Shown here: piece by piece, positions 44,012 to 52,821 of the stretch
How positions within the stretch are numbered: position 1 is the first letter of the stretch
Layout of the letters: each line of letters opens with the position of its first letter
Source: Alphaproteobacteria bacterium
Lineage (GTDB): Bacteria; Pseudomonadota; Alphaproteobacteria; Rhizobiales; CAJQND01
Reading direction: 5' to 3'
Length of the DNA stretch: 64,000 nucleotides
Assembly: GCA_024227565.1 (NCBI GenBank)
Contig: JAAEUE010000118.1
Span: forward strand, 1 to 64,000
Notes under the pieces: generated by a model
Told to the model about the DNA's origin: nothing
The model's database searches: none
What the model saw: only the letters and a program-made list of their open reading frames with translations
Translations under genes and position numbers: made by a program

Positions 44012-44276
44012 ATTAAAAATAGTGATTTATATTTTTCTTATCCACCTCTCCATTTGGAACGACCCAATTTCCGAATAAAACTAAATCATATTACTTTGTA
44101 TAGGTTTTTTATTTTGTGATATTTCTCACGCCGTTTGAGGAATGAATGAACCACAAAGAAAAGAACGATGATTTGCGTCGAGTCGTGATCCGGATCTGGG
44201 CAGCGATGGACGAACGTTTGGCGAAAAATTGATAACTTCAGCCGAGCTTTCAAACGGTCACAATATGTCGGCTGTT
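44012..44276. other. AT-rich intergenic region upstream of the TIR gene
   Basis: About the first 120 bases are much richer in A and T than the rest of the window, with several TATTAA and TATTTTT runs that could be promoter elements for the TIR operon. The region also separates it from the cco operon. Apart from one possible tiny reading frame (44146-44232), no gene was seen. Confidence 0.55.
44146..44232 (+). CDS. Possible 28-residue peptide
   Basis: ATG 44146 follows GAGGAA at a suitable distance and opens a 28-codon frame encoding a charged, helix-compatible peptide (MNHKEKNDDLRRVVIRIWAA start). It lies in the AT-rich gap, on the strand opposite to the TIR gene. Not recognised; a chance frame cannot be excluded. 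Confidence 0.25.
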   Translation: MNHKEKNDDLRRVVIRIWAAMDERLAKN

Positions 44277-44426
44277 TTAAGTCTCATCCTCATCATCCAG
44301 CAGGATACGCTCAGCGGCGCCGTCCAGATCGTCGAACTGGCCTGATTTAAGCGCCCACAGGAACGCAGCCAAGCCAACAAGGCCCAGAAACAGCGCGGCG
44401 GGGATGAGGAAGATCAGAACATTCAT
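44277..44426 (-). CDS. ccoS: cbb3 oxidase maturation protein CcoS
   Basis: A 49-residue protein with one N-terminal membrane helix (residues 3-25), then WALKSGQFDDLDG and an acidic tail ending ILLDDEDET. Both the length and the SGQFDDLDGAA segment are diagnostic of CcoS, needed for cofactor insertion into cbb3 oxidase. Its ATG overlaps the ccoI stop by four bases. It is the last gene of the cco operon. Confidence 0.93.
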   Translation of the reverse strand: MNVLIFLIPAALFLGLVGLAAFLWALKSGQFDDLDGAAERILLDDEDET

Positions 44427-46681
44427 GCTGCCGCCTCCGCGTCATCTTCAGGACGCTTGCCGGGTGCTGAAGTGGCAACCTGATTGCTCGGGACGCTGTT
44501 GCGCCCGTACAGGCGCAGCGCATTTGCCGTCACCACGATTGAGGAGGAGGACATGGCAATGGCGGCAATCAAAGGCGAGGCAAAACCCAGCACCGCGATG
44601 GGTACGGCAATCAGATTGTAGAGCGCGGCCAATGCGAAGTTCTGGTGCACCAGACGGCGTGCAGACCGGGCCACTTGAACCGCATATGGCACCGCTGCCA
44701 GCTCAGGGCTGGTGAAAACCAAACCTGCCGCCGTGCGGCCAATATCCGTGGCGCTGGCCGGGGCCATGGAGGCATGGGCGGCCGCCAAGGCGGGCGCATC
44801 GTTGATACCGTCGCCCACCATCAGAACGCGCTGGCCCTGGCGCTCCAGGTCCGCAACGAAGACAACCTTGTCGCCCGGCCCTGCACCGGCCTGCCAGCGG
44901 GTAATGCCGGCCTGATGGGCAGCGGCCGCTACGGCATGCTCCCGGTCGCCCGAAAGGAGAGCCACCTCCAGACCGAGCGCCTTGAGCTGCGCAATCGCCG
45001 CTCCGGTGTGCGGGCGCAATTTGTCCTGGAACAGGAAACACGCGATGTGCTCGCCGTCCAAAGATGCGTGCAGCATCGACACTGCGCCGGCTTCTGATTC
45101 TTCCGGTTTACCCAAACACCACTGGTGCGAACCAAGCTTCAACAGCTTTCCTTGATGGCGCGCCGAAAGGCCCGCGCCGGGCACCTCGGTGACCTCTTGC
45201 AGTGCGCTGTTCAATACAGCCACGGGTTTTGACTGGGCCACCAGCGCCTTGGCCAGGGGATGCAGGCTCTCGCGGGCCAGGGCCAGGATCATCGCCCGGT
45301 GGGGACCGCTCAAATTGGGCTGGGCCACCAGTTCGGGTTGGCCCAGGGTGAGCGTGCCGGTTTTGTCCAGAACCACCACATCGACCTCGGCGAGCCGCTC
45401 CAGGGCGCTGCCGTCCTTCACCATGATGCCGCGCCGGAAGAGGCGCCCGCTCGCCACCATCTGCACCGCCGGCACCGCCAGGCCAAGGGCGCATGGGCAG
45501 GTGATGATCAGAACCGCAATGGCGGTAACCAACGCCAGATGCCAGTCGCCGGACCACCACATCCAGCCGGCGAAAGTGGCGGCCGCGGCAAGGTGCACAA
45601 GGGGCGCATAGATTTGGGCCGCCCTGTCGGCCAGGCGCACGTAGCGGTCCTTGCCTTGTTCGGCGGTTTCCATCAGTCCGATGACCTGGGAGAGGAAGCT
45701 GTCGTGACCGGCCGCGGTCACTTCGATCTGAAGCGGTCCGGTCAGATTGAGGGTTCCTGCCTCCACTACGCCCATCGGTCCGATGGCCTCCGGGGCGGCT
45801 TCGCCGGTGACGATGGAACGGTCCAGATCACTGGTTCCGCTGATCACCCGGCCATCCACAGGCACCCGCTCGCCCGGCGCAATGGCCACCACCATGCCGG
45901 CCTCGATTTCGGCCACCTTGCAATAGCGCCGTTCTCCGTCCGGCCCAACCACCTGGGCACCCGTTGCAGAAAGAGACAAGAGCTGAGTGACCGCAGAGCG
46001 CGCTCTGGCCCGCATCATATGATCCAGATAACGACCCGCCAAAAGGAAGAAGCACAGCATCAAGGACGCATCGAAATAGACCCGGACGCCGCCGGTTGCC
46101 GTCTCAAACATGCTCAATGCAACCGCCAGCACAATGCCCAGGGAAATGGGGACATCCATGTTCACCCGGCCATGGCGCAGGACAGAGGCTGCAGAGCGGA
46201 AGAACGGGCGTCCGGCATAGGCAGCGGCAGGCACAGCGATCAGCGCGGAAATCCAATGGAACAATTCGCGGGTGGTGTCCTCTGCGCCAGACCAGACCGA
46301 GACGGACAGCAGCATCACGTTGGCGGCGGCGAAACCGGCAACAGCAAGCGCGCGCAACAGGCTGCTGGCACGCAGGTCATCTTCGCGCTGGCCCGACTTT
46401 CCTGCATCAAACGGGCGTGCGGCAAAACCCAACGCCTCCAGCGTATCCAACACCTTCCGGGCATCGACCACCGGCGCGGCCCATTCCACCAGAACACGTT
46501 TGGTGGAGAGATTGACCCGGGCGCGCGAGACGCCGTCGATGGCGCCAAGCCCACTCTCAACCTTCCGGATGCAGCCTGCGCAATGAAGATCGGGAACCAG
46601 CAGGTCCATGCGCCGCCGTCCAGCGCCCAGATCCTGGACCCAAACATCCAGCGCACCGGGCGGACTGACGGGGGTGGTCAT
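44423..46681 (-). CDS. ccoI: Copper-transporting P-type ATPase CcoI (FixI)
   Basis: A 752-residue P1B-type ATPase. The N-terminal metal-binding domain has DLHCAGC (Cys34, Cys37), followed by eight membrane helices. ITCPCALGLAVP lies near residue 394, the phosphorylation motif DKTGT near 438, and MVGDGINDAPAL near 623. CcoI supplies copper for the CuB centre of CcoN. It overlaps ccoS and fixH by four bases each, inside the assembly half of the cbb3 operon. Confidence 0.95.
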   Translation of the reverse strand: MTTPVSPPGALDVWVQDLGAGRRRMDLLVPDLHCAGCIRKVESGLGAIDGVSRARVNLSTKRVLVEWAAPVVDARKVLDTLEALGFAARPFDAGKSGQREDDLRASSLLRALAVAGFAAANVMLLSVSVWSGAEDTTRELFHWISALIAVPAAAYAGRPFFRSAASVLRHGRVNMDVPISLGIVLAVALSMFETATGGVRVYFDASLMLCFFLLAGRYLDHMMRARARSAVTQLLSLSATGAQVVGPDGERRYCKVAEIEAGMVVAIAPGERVPVDGRVISGTSDLDRSIVTGEAAPEAIGPMGVVEAGTLNLTGPLQIEVTAAGHDSFLSQVIGLMETAEQGKDRYVRLADRAAQIYAPLVHLAAAATFAGWMWWSGDWHLALVTAIAVLIITCPCALGLAVPAVQMVASGRLFRRGIMVKDGSALERLAEVDVVVLDKTGTLTLGQPELVAQPNLSGPHRAMILALARESLHPLAKALVAQSKPVAVLNSALQEVTEVPGAGLSARHQGKLLKLGSHQWCLGKPEESEAGAVSMLHASLDGEHIACFLFQDKLRPHTGAAIAQLKALGLEVALLSGDREHAVAAAAHQAGITRWQAGAGPGDKVVFVADLERQGQRVLMVGDGINDAPALAAAHASMAPASATDIGRTAAGLVFTSPELAAVPYAVQVARSARRLVHQNFALAALYNLIAVPIAVLGFASPLIAAIAMSSSSIVVTANALRLYGRNSVPSNQVATSAPGKRPEDDAEAAA

Positions 46682-47166
46682 TGCGTCCGATCCTTGACGA
46701 TGAAGCGGAAGATCTGCTCATAGGTTCTGTCGCCACGGTCCGTTGCCAGGACCGAAACTTCCCAAAGCCCGGCGCCCAGACCGACCTTCGCGCCATAAGC
46801 GCCGGCGCCTTGCGCGGTGAGCGCCACGTCGTGATCTTCGGCCTCGGCAACCGGCCTGTAGACCCGGGCGACAACGTTGAGTGCGTTGAGCGGGTTGCCT
46901 TCGGCATCCAAGATCTTCAAGGAGAGCTCGCGCCCGTTCAGCGCCGCGGTGCTGGTCCAGCCCAAAGCGTCCTGGGTGCGGGCTTTTTCCAGCTTGGCAT
47001 TGAAATCCTGGCTGGCCACATAGCTGTTCTTCACGATCAGACCGGTCCAGGTTGACGATGCGAACGTGGCCATGATCAGGTTCACGCCGATGACGACGCC
47101 GAAGAACGCCAGCATCATGAAGAGCATGTGCTTGCCAGTGAACTCTGTGCCGGAGCCGAACATCAT
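46678..47166 (-). CDS. fixH: FixH/CcoH cbb3 oxidase assembly protein
   Basis: A 162-residue protein. One membrane helix near the N-terminus (MLFMMLAFFGVVIGVNLIMA) is followed by TWTGLIVKNSYVASQDFNAK, the FixH hallmark, and an Ig-like periplasmic domain. FixH stabilises the oxidase during assembly. Overlaps of four bases with ccoG upstream and ccoI downstream indicate coupled translation. Confidence 0.93.
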   Translation of the reverse strand: MMFGSGTEFTGKHMLFMMLAFFGVVIGVNLIMATFASSTWTGLIVKNSYVASQDFNAKLEKARTQDALGWTSTAALNGRELSLKILDAEGNPLNALNVVARVYRPVAEAEDHDVALTAQGAGAYGAKVGLGAGLWEVSVLATDRGDRTYEQIFRFIVKDRTQ

Positions 47167-48656
47167 TTCTCCTCGCGTGCAGGGCCGTTGAAATTGGCCG
47201 AATAGGTCGACTGTTCGCCGTCAGTCTTGTCGGACACTTTGAACTCCATGTCGCTGCGTTCACCGGACAGGTTCGCCGGAGACGCACTGACATAGACCTT
47301 CAGGGCCACAAGCTTGTCGGGTTTAAGCGCAACCTCAATGGCATTCCCCGCTGCGGCGTCCTGTCCGACCACTGACATGGTGGCCCCGTTGATACCGGAC
47401 AGACTGAGTGTGATGGCGCGCGGCTCGGCCTTCATATTGAGTATCTTGATGGTGTAGCCGTTGCGGATGCTGCCGTCAGACAGGCGCACATAAACCGGAT
47501 TGCGGTCGTGCAGCACGTTCACATCAAGCCGGTCACGGGTCAGAAGGAAACCCAGCATCACCAGGCCGATCAATGCCCACACACCAATATAGATGTAGGT
47601 GCGTGGGCGGATGAACGAGCGCCAGGTTGTGGGGCTGTCCACGCCTGCGGTGTTGGCATTGTAAGTGCGCAAGGTGGCATAGGAGATCAGGCCTTTGGGC
47701 TTACCGATCTTCTCCATCACCCCGTCGCAGGCATCAATGCACAGGGCGCAGGTGATGCACTCGAGCTGCTGGCCGTCGCGGATATCGATGCCTTGCGGAC
47801 AGACCGCAACACACAAGTTGCAGTCGATGCAGTCGCCGAACTTCTCTTCGCCCTCCGCACGGCGCTGCTTCTGGCTGCCCCGGCCCTCGCCGCGCCAGTC
47901 GTTGTAGGTCACCACCAGGCTGTCTTCATCCAGCATGGCCCCTTGAATGCGTGGCCAGGGGCACATGTAGGTGCAGACCTGTTCGCGCATGAATGCGGCG
48001 AATACATACGTTGTGGCTGTCAGGATGGCCACGGTGGAATAGGCCACGAGCGGGGCATCGACGGTGATGAAGCTCCACAAGAGGGTCGGTGCGTCGGCAA
48101 AGTAGAAGATCCAGGCGCCGCCGGTGGCCACCGCGATGACGATCCAAATGGCGTGCTTCAACAGCCGCTTACGCCACTTGTCGAAGGTATAGGGGCCCTT
48201 GTCGAGCTTTATGCGGGCGTTGCGGTCGCCTTCCACCCAGCGTTCAACCACAAGAAAAAGGTCAACCCATACGGTTTGCGGGCACGTGTAGCCGCACCAG
48301 GCGCGGCCAACCGTTGAGGTGACCAGGAACAGCCCGACGCCGGCCATGATCAGCAGGCCGGCTATGTAGAACAGCTCCTGGGGCCAGATCTCGATGAAGA
48401 AGAAATAGAAACGGCCATTGGCCAGATCCACCAACACCGCCTGGTCGGGCGCATGGGGGCCCCGGTCCCAGCGGATCCAGGGCGTCACGTAGTAGATGCC
48501 CAAGGTGATCAGCATGATCCACCATTTGAGCGAACGGAACGAGCCGGCCACCCGCTTGGGGAAGATCTTTACGCGCGCCGCGTAGTCGACCCGTTTCTCC
48601 TTGGAGTTGACGGCTTCGGCGTCGACGCGCTCAACACTGTTGTAGACCGTGACCAT
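47163..48656 (-). CDS. ccoG: CcoG (FixG) cbb3 assembly cupric reductase
   Basis: A 497-residue membrane protein with two 4Fe-4S clusters about residues 272-318 (CIDCNLCVAVCPQGIDI and CITCALCIDACD), flanked by about five helices and ending in an Ig-like domain. CGYTCPQTVW near residue 120 is also conserved. CcoG is a copper reductase helping deliver Cu(I) to the oxidase. It begins 15 bases after ccoP, with no terminator between, so structural and assembly genes share one operon. Confidence 0.95.
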   Translation of the reverse strand: MVTVYNSVERVDAEAVNSKEKRVDYAARVKIFPKRVAGSFRSLKWWIMLITLGIYYVTPWIRWDRGPHAPDQAVLVDLANGRFYFFFIEIWPQELFYIAGLLIMAGVGLFLVTSTVGRAWCGYTCPQTVWVDLFLVVERWVEGDRNARIKLDKGPYTFDKWRKRLLKHAIWIVIAVATGGAWIFYFADAPTLLWSFITVDAPLVAYSTVAILTATTYVFAAFMREQVCTYMCPWPRIQGAMLDEDSLVVTYNDWRGEGRGSQKQRRAEGEEKFGDCIDCNLCVAVCPQGIDIRDGQQLECITCALCIDACDGVMEKIGKPKGLISYATLRTYNANTAGVDSPTTWRSFIRPRTYIYIGVWALIGLVMLGFLLTRDRLDVNVLHDRNPVYVRLSDGSIRNGYTIKILNMKAEPRAITLSLSGINGATMSVVGQDAAAGNAIEVALKPDKLVALKVYVSASPANLSGERSDMEFKVSDKTDGEQSTYSANFNGPAREEK

Positions 48657-48671
48657 ATACCGGCCTAGCTC

Positions 48672-49541
48672 CTACTCGCCACCGCCGAGCGAATGGACAT
48701 AGACGGTGAGCTTCTTCAGCGTGTTGTCATCCAGGCGGTTGATCCAACCTGGCATCACACCGTGACGGGGACGCGCTATTTGCTGCGCAATCTCCTCCTT
48801 GCTGCTGCCATAGAACCATATAGCATCTTTCAGGCTGGGTGCGCCCTGTTCGCGGTCGCCCTCGCCTGTGTCCTTGTGACAGGCAGCGCAGTGTTCCGCA
48901 TAGGCCTTGGCACCCCAGGTGGCCGCTTCTGCGTTGTGCTCAAGCCCGGCAAGCTGGCGCACGAACTCAGCCACGTCGTTGATCTGGCCTTTCTTCAAAA
49001 GCTCGTCTGCGCCGAATGCAGGCATTTGCGAGGTGCGGGTGTCGTCGTCCCACTGGAAGCGGATTCCGTGTTTCAGGGTGGTGTAGATGTCTTCCAGCTT
49101 GCCGCCCCAGATCCAGTCATCATCGTTGAGGTTGGGATAGCCCGGGCTGCCGGAGGCCCCTGCCCCATGACACTGCACGCAGTTGACGAGGAAGGCTGAG
49201 CGCCCACCGGAAACCGCAAACTGCAGCAGAGTTGGATCTTTGCGGATCTCCTCCAGCGAACTGGATTCGATTTTGCTGAGGAGACCGGCCTGGGCCACTT
49301 TGGCCTTGGTGAGCTCATCAGCCACATCCGCCCGGCTGGAATAGCCCAGAAAGCCGGCCGTGTTGCCCTTGATCAGCGGGATTGCCGGATAGGCAATGGC
49401 ATAGCCCAGCGCCCATAGGCAGCAGGCATAGAAGGTGTAGAGCCACCAGCGCGGCAGCGGATTGTTCAGCTCCTTGATCCCATCCCACTCATGTCCGGTG
49501 GTTTCGATGCCGGAGATTTGGTCGACTTCTTTGTTGGCCAC
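48672..49541 (-). CDS. ccoP: cbb3 oxidase subunit III, diheme cytochrome CcoP
   Basis: A 289-residue diheme cytochrome c. An N-terminal helix (about 32-55) follows the conserved HEWDGIKELNNPLPRWW; heme motifs are CVQCH about residue 122 and CAACH about residue 217. CcoP passes electrons to CcoO and CcoN. The start is GTG 49541, with AAGGAGG nine bases upstream; it overlaps no neighbour and begins five bases after the ccoQ stop. Confidence 0.95.
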   Translation of the reverse strand: MANKEVDQISGIETTGHEWDGIKELNNPLPRWWLYTFYACCLWALGYAIAYPAIPLIKGNTAGFLGYSSRADVADELTKAKVAQAGLLSKIESSSLEEIRKDPTLLQFAVSGGRSAFLVNCVQCHGAGASGSPGYPNLNDDDWIWGGKLEDIYTTLKHGIRFQWDDDTRTSQMPAFGADELLKKGQINDVAEFVRQLAGLEHNAEAATWGAKAYAEHCAACHKDTGEGDREQGAPSLKDAIWFYGSSKEEIAQQIARPRHGVMPGWINRLDDNTLKKLTVYVHSLGGGE

Positions 49542-49545
49542 GGGC

Positions 49546-49695
49546 TCAATCCTCCTTCAGCGGGATTTTGGCGGCATCATCGTAGCGTTTGCGCGCCCAG
49601 GGGCGGAAGGTGAAGATCACCACTCCAATAAACACGATCATCAGGTAGAGTAGGCCCCAACTGTCCGCCATTTGGCGCAGGATTTCGTAGTCCAT
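49546..49695 (-). CDS. ccoQ: cbb3 oxidase subunit IV CcoQ
   Basis: A 49-residue protein with one helix (LYLMIVFIGVVIFTF) after MDYEILRQMADSW and a basic RPWARKRYDDAAKIPL tail. This is the normal CcoQ size and design; it stabilises the oxidase. It lies between ccoO and ccoP, as usual, and is too short for standard gene lists. Confidence 0.93.
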   Translation of the reverse strand: MDYEILRQMADSWGLLYLMIVFIGVVIFTFRPWARKRYDDAAKIPLKED

Positions 49696-49709
49696 TTGTG
49701 CGAGCTCCC

Positions 49710-50441
49710 CTAGCGCAGGTTGTCTTTGGCACGGTAAGACTTGAAGTCCACCAGGGTGCCAAGCATCTGGAGATAGGCCACAAGGGCATCCATCTCGGTG
49801 AGTTTCTTCGGATCGCCATCGAAGTTTGAGACTTGCGCCTTGGGATAGCGGGCGGTCACGTCTTCGGCCCCGTCACTGTCCGGATCGGCCTGCGCCAACA
49901 AGTCGGTCTTGGCGTTCTTGATCATCTCATCGGTGTAGGGCACGCCCACGGTGCGGTTGGCCTTCAGGTGCTTCTCAATGTCGTCCACCCTGATTTCAGC
50001 GTTCATCAGGAAGCTGTACTTTGGCATAACGCTTTCTGGCACCACAGATTGCGGGTTGATCAGATGCTGCACGTGCCAGTCATCCGAATAGCGCCCGCCG
50101 ACCCGGGCCAAATCGGGCCCGGTGCGTTTTGAGCCCCACTGGAAGGGGTGGTCGTACATGCTTTCCGCCGCCAGAGAATAATGGCCATAGCGTTCCACCT
50201 CATCGCGGAACGGGCGGATCATCTGCGAATGGCAGAGATAGCACCCCTCGCGGATATAGATGTTGCGGCCCATCAGCTCGAGCGGTGAGTAGGGCCGAAC
50301 CCCTTCCACCTTCTCAATGGTGTTCTGCAGATAGAACAGCGGGGCGATTTCCACCAGACCGCCGATGGAGACGACAATCAAGCTCAGCACCATCAGCAGC
50401 GTGGCGTTGGTTTCGATCTTGGCGTGATCAAATTTGAACAT
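49710..50441 (-). CDS. ccoO: cbb3 oxidase subunit II, cytochrome CcoO
   Basis: A 243-residue membrane-anchored monoheme cytochrome c. After the N-terminal helix ([20 protein letters not shown]) comes the heme motif [20 protein letters not shown] near residue 67, then [11 protein letters not shown] with the axial Met. ATG 50441 is chosen because the conserved [10 protein letters not shown] begins there and no ribosome site favours the upstream frame start. It lies in the canonical N-O-Q-P order. Confidence 0.95.
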   Translation of the reverse strand: MFKFDHAKIETNATLLMVLSLIVVSIGGLVEIAPLFYLQNTIEKVEGVRPYSPLELMGRNIYIREGCYLCHSQMIRPFRDEVERYGHYSLAAESMYDHPFQWGSKRTGPDLARVGGRYSDDWHVQHLINPQSVVPESVMPKYSFLMNAEIRVDDIEKHLKANRTVGVPYTDEMIKNAKTDLLAQADPDSDGAEDVTARYPKAQVSNFDGDPKKLTEMDALVAYLQMLGTLVDFKSYRAKDNLR

Positions 50442-50458
50442 GTTCCTGCGTCCCTCTC

Positions 50459-52066
50459 TCAAGCTGCTGCGATCACAGGCGCGCCCATGGGGGCTTCATC
50501 GCGCTTGCGACCTTTTATGGTGCAGTAGATGTTCCAGGCCATGATCAGCGCACCGGCGAGATAGAGCCCGCCGCCGAAGGCACGGATCACGTAGAACGGA
50601 TGCATGGCAGCTACGGATTCAGCGAAGCTGTAGACCAGGAAGCCCTGGGCATCGTATTCACGCCACATCAGCCCTTGCATGATGCCCGACACCCACATGG
50701 CAGCCGCGTAGACAACGATGCCGAGGGTGGCCAACCAGAAGTGCCAGTTGATGAGGCGCAGAGAATAGAGCTGCTCGCGGCCCCACAGGCGCGGCACCAT
50801 GAAGTAGATGGCGCCAAACGAGATCATGCCGACCCAGCCAAGCGCACCTGAGTGCACGTGACCAATGGTCCAGTCGGTGTAGTGGCTGAGGCTGTTGACC
50901 GCCTTGATGGACATCATCGGTCCCTCGAAGGTGGACATGCCGTAGAACGCAACCGCCAGAACCATCATGCGGATGATCGGGTCGGTGCGCATCTTGTCCC
51001 AGGCGCCAGACAGGGTCATCAGGCCGTTGATCATGCCGCCCCAGGAGGGCATCCACAGCATGATGGAGAACACCATGCCCAGGGTTTGGGCCCAATCAGG
51101 CAGCGCGGTGTAGTGCAAGTGGTGCGGACCGGCCCAAATGTACATGAAGATCAGCGACCAGAAGTGAATGATCGACAGACGGTAGGAGTAAACCGGGCGT
51201 TCGGCCTGTTTGGGCATGAAATAATACATCATGCCCAGGAAGCCGGCAGTGAGGAAGAAGCCCACTGCGTTGTGGCCGTACCACCACTGGGTCAGCGCAT
51301 CTTGAACGCCGGAGAACAGCGAATAGCTCTTGGAGCCCATGAACGACACCGGCACGGCCAGGTTGTTGACGATGTGCAGCATGGCGATGGTGACGATGAA
51401 GGCCAGATAGAACCAGTTCGCCACATAAATGTGGGGCTCCTTGCGCTTGAACAGCGTGCCCAAGAACACCAGAAGGTAGACCACCCAAACCAGGGTCAAC
51501 CACAGGTCCACATACCATTCGGGCTCAGCATATTCGCGCGACTGGGTAATCCCCAGCACGTAACCTGTGGCGGCCAGAACGATGAACAACTGGTATCCCC
51601 AGAACACAAACCAAGCTGCATTGCCCAGGGCAAGCCGCGCCTGGCAGGTGCGCTGCACCACATAGAAACTGGTGCACAGCAACGCATTGCCACCAAACGC
51701 AAACACAACCGCAGAGGTATGCAATGGCCTCAGGCGACCGAACGAAGTGAACGGAAGGTCAAGGTTCAAAACCGGAAAGGCCAGTTGCAGCGCAATGACA
51801 AGGCCTGCCGTAAAACCGACAACCCCCCAAAACATGGTCGCAATCGCGCCGTAGCGGACGACGCCGTCCATGTATTTCTCTTCTTCAGCCGCGCCATGAT
51901 CGCTGTGGCCCGAACGGCGGGTAATCACAAAAATTGCGATCAAACATGCAATCACGGCAATCCAGGCATGCGCCGCAAAAAGGCTGTCATGCGCTTTGGC
52001 CGCCCCTAGCAAGGCAAGAATGCCAGCCACTGCAAAAATTCCGATGGAGGACAGGGTCGTCGCCAT
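50459..52066 (-). CDS. ccoN: cbb3 oxidase catalytic subunit CcoN
   Basis: A 535-residue twelve-helix heme-copper oxidase subunit. Histidine clusters are visible in RPLHTSAV (heme), [10 protein letters not shown] and AGPHHLHYT (CuB/heme b3), and [14 protein letters not shown]. It reduces O2 at low oxygen tension. ATG 52066 follows GAGGGAA; the frame is open upstream to 52147 but that part is unlike the family. A perfect FNR/FixK box lies about 95 bases upstream. It heads the ccoNOQP-GHIS operon. Confidence 0.95.
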   Translation of the reverse strand: MATTLSSIGIFAVAGILALLGAAKAHDSLFAAHAWIAVIACLIAIFVITRRSGHSDHGAAEEEKYMDGVVRYGAIATMFWGVVGFTAGLVIALQLAFPVLNLDLPFTSFGRLRPLHTSAVVFAFGGNALLCTSFYVVQRTCQARLALGNAAWFVFWGYQLFIVLAATGYVLGITQSREYAEPEWYVDLWLTLVWVVYLLVFLGTLFKRKEPHIYVANWFYLAFIVTIAMLHIVNNLAVPVSFMGSKSYSLFSGVQDALTQWWYGHNAVGFFLTAGFLGMMYYFMPKQAERPVYSYRLSIIHFWSLIFMYIWAGPHHLHYTALPDWAQTLGMVFSIMLWMPSWGGMINGLMTLSGAWDKMRTDPIIRMMVLAVAFYGMSTFEGPMMSIKAVNSLSHYTDWTIGHVHSGALGWVGMISFGAIYFMVPRLWGREQLYSLRLINWHFWLATLGIVVYAAAMWVSGIMQGLMWREYDAQGFLVYSFAESVAAMHPFYVIRAFGGGLYLAGALIMAWNIYCTIKGRKRDEAPMGAPVIAAA

Positions 52067-52160
52067 AGGTGTTCCCTCTTCGCAAATAACCCGCCGCGTC
52101 CCAAGGCGCAGAAACGGGTTCAATCTCGAGACCTTCTCAACCATCATTGCCCCCCGAGCC

Positions 52161-52174
52161 TTGATCTAGATCAA
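52161..52174. promoter_or_regulatory. FNR/FixK box (TTGAT-N4-ATCAA)
   Basis: TTGATCTAGATCAA is a perfect palindrome matching the FNR/FixK/FnrN consensus. It sits between the divergent ccoN (95 bases from its start) and hemerythrin (59 bases from its start) genes, so it could activate the oxidase operon, the hemerythrin gene, or both under low oxygen. The regulator encoded at 52822-53553 is the obvious candidate. Confidence 0.85.
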
Positions 52175-52232
52175 GGTTCAAACAGGTCGGTTCGTGGTCG
52201 TCTCTGCCACGGCTTGAACAGAGGCCGCAACC

Positions 52233-52814
52233 ATGGCGGGCCGTGAGACAAAAATGGTAGATTTGGATAGCATTCTACGAACCGAGCCAACAATTGTCAC
52301 GGCCTTCAGCGCCCTCAATTTCGTCAAGCTCAACCACGATCAACATCTTCAACTCTGTGATTTGCTTGAGGAAATTGCCGATTCCCTTCCCGATCGGATC
52401 GATGAGCGTCAATGTGTCTATGCTGCCGCTGCCTTGCGCAACCGGGTCAGCATCCATCACCAACTGGAAGAGGACGTGCTGTTTCCCCGCCTGATGGCGC
52501 GTGCGGGCGATGATCAAGAATTGCGTGGAATACTAAACCGTCTGGCCGACGAGCACCGCACCGATGAGGGCCATTGCGAAGAAGCCATCGAGCTTCTGGC
52601 GAAGCTGTCCCAAGGCATGCCGCCGCCAAACGTGGAAGCTGCCGGCTACATGTTGCGCGGATTGTTTGAGGGCTTGAGACGCCACATCGCCTTTGAGAAC
52701 GATCATGTGCTGCCCATGGCCCAGGCGCTTTTGCAGGAAGATGATCTGGAGGCCCTTGCCAGCGAGATCAGGCGCACCGATCAGCCCCCTTACCCGGCCA
52801 GTTCCTCACACTGA
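52233..52814 (+). CDS. Hemerythrin-like metal-binding protein
   Basis: A 193-residue four-helix protein with the HHE pattern: VKLNHDQHLQLC, SIHHQLEEDVLFP, ADEHRTDEGHCEE and RHIAFENDHVLP supply His and Glu ligands for a di-iron centre. Likely roles are oxygen, NO or iron sensing/storage. It is divergent from ccoN with an FNR box between, and followed eight bases later by the convergent fnrN-type gene, suggesting it belongs to the low-oxygen response. An in-frame ATG at 52254 is an alternative start. Confidence 0.85.
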   Translation: MAGRETKMVDLDSILRTEPTIVTAFSALNFVKLNHDQHLQLCDLLEEIADSLPDRIDERQCVYAAAALRNRVSIHHQLEEDVLFPRLMARAGDDQELRGILNRLADEHRTDEGHCEEAIELLAKLSQGMPPPNVEAAGYMLRGLFEGLRRHIAFENDHVLPMAQALLQEDDLEALASEIRRTDQPPYPASSSH

Positions 52815-52821
52815 AATGCGG

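Noticed and set aside
45260..46723. 487-codon plus-strand open frame
   Set aside because: It lies opposite ccoI, whose P-type ATPase motifs are certain. GC-rich third positions often keep antisense frames open.
50852..52009. 385-codon plus-strand open frame
   Set aside because: Antisense to ccoN; the product is His/Gln-rich and unlike any family.
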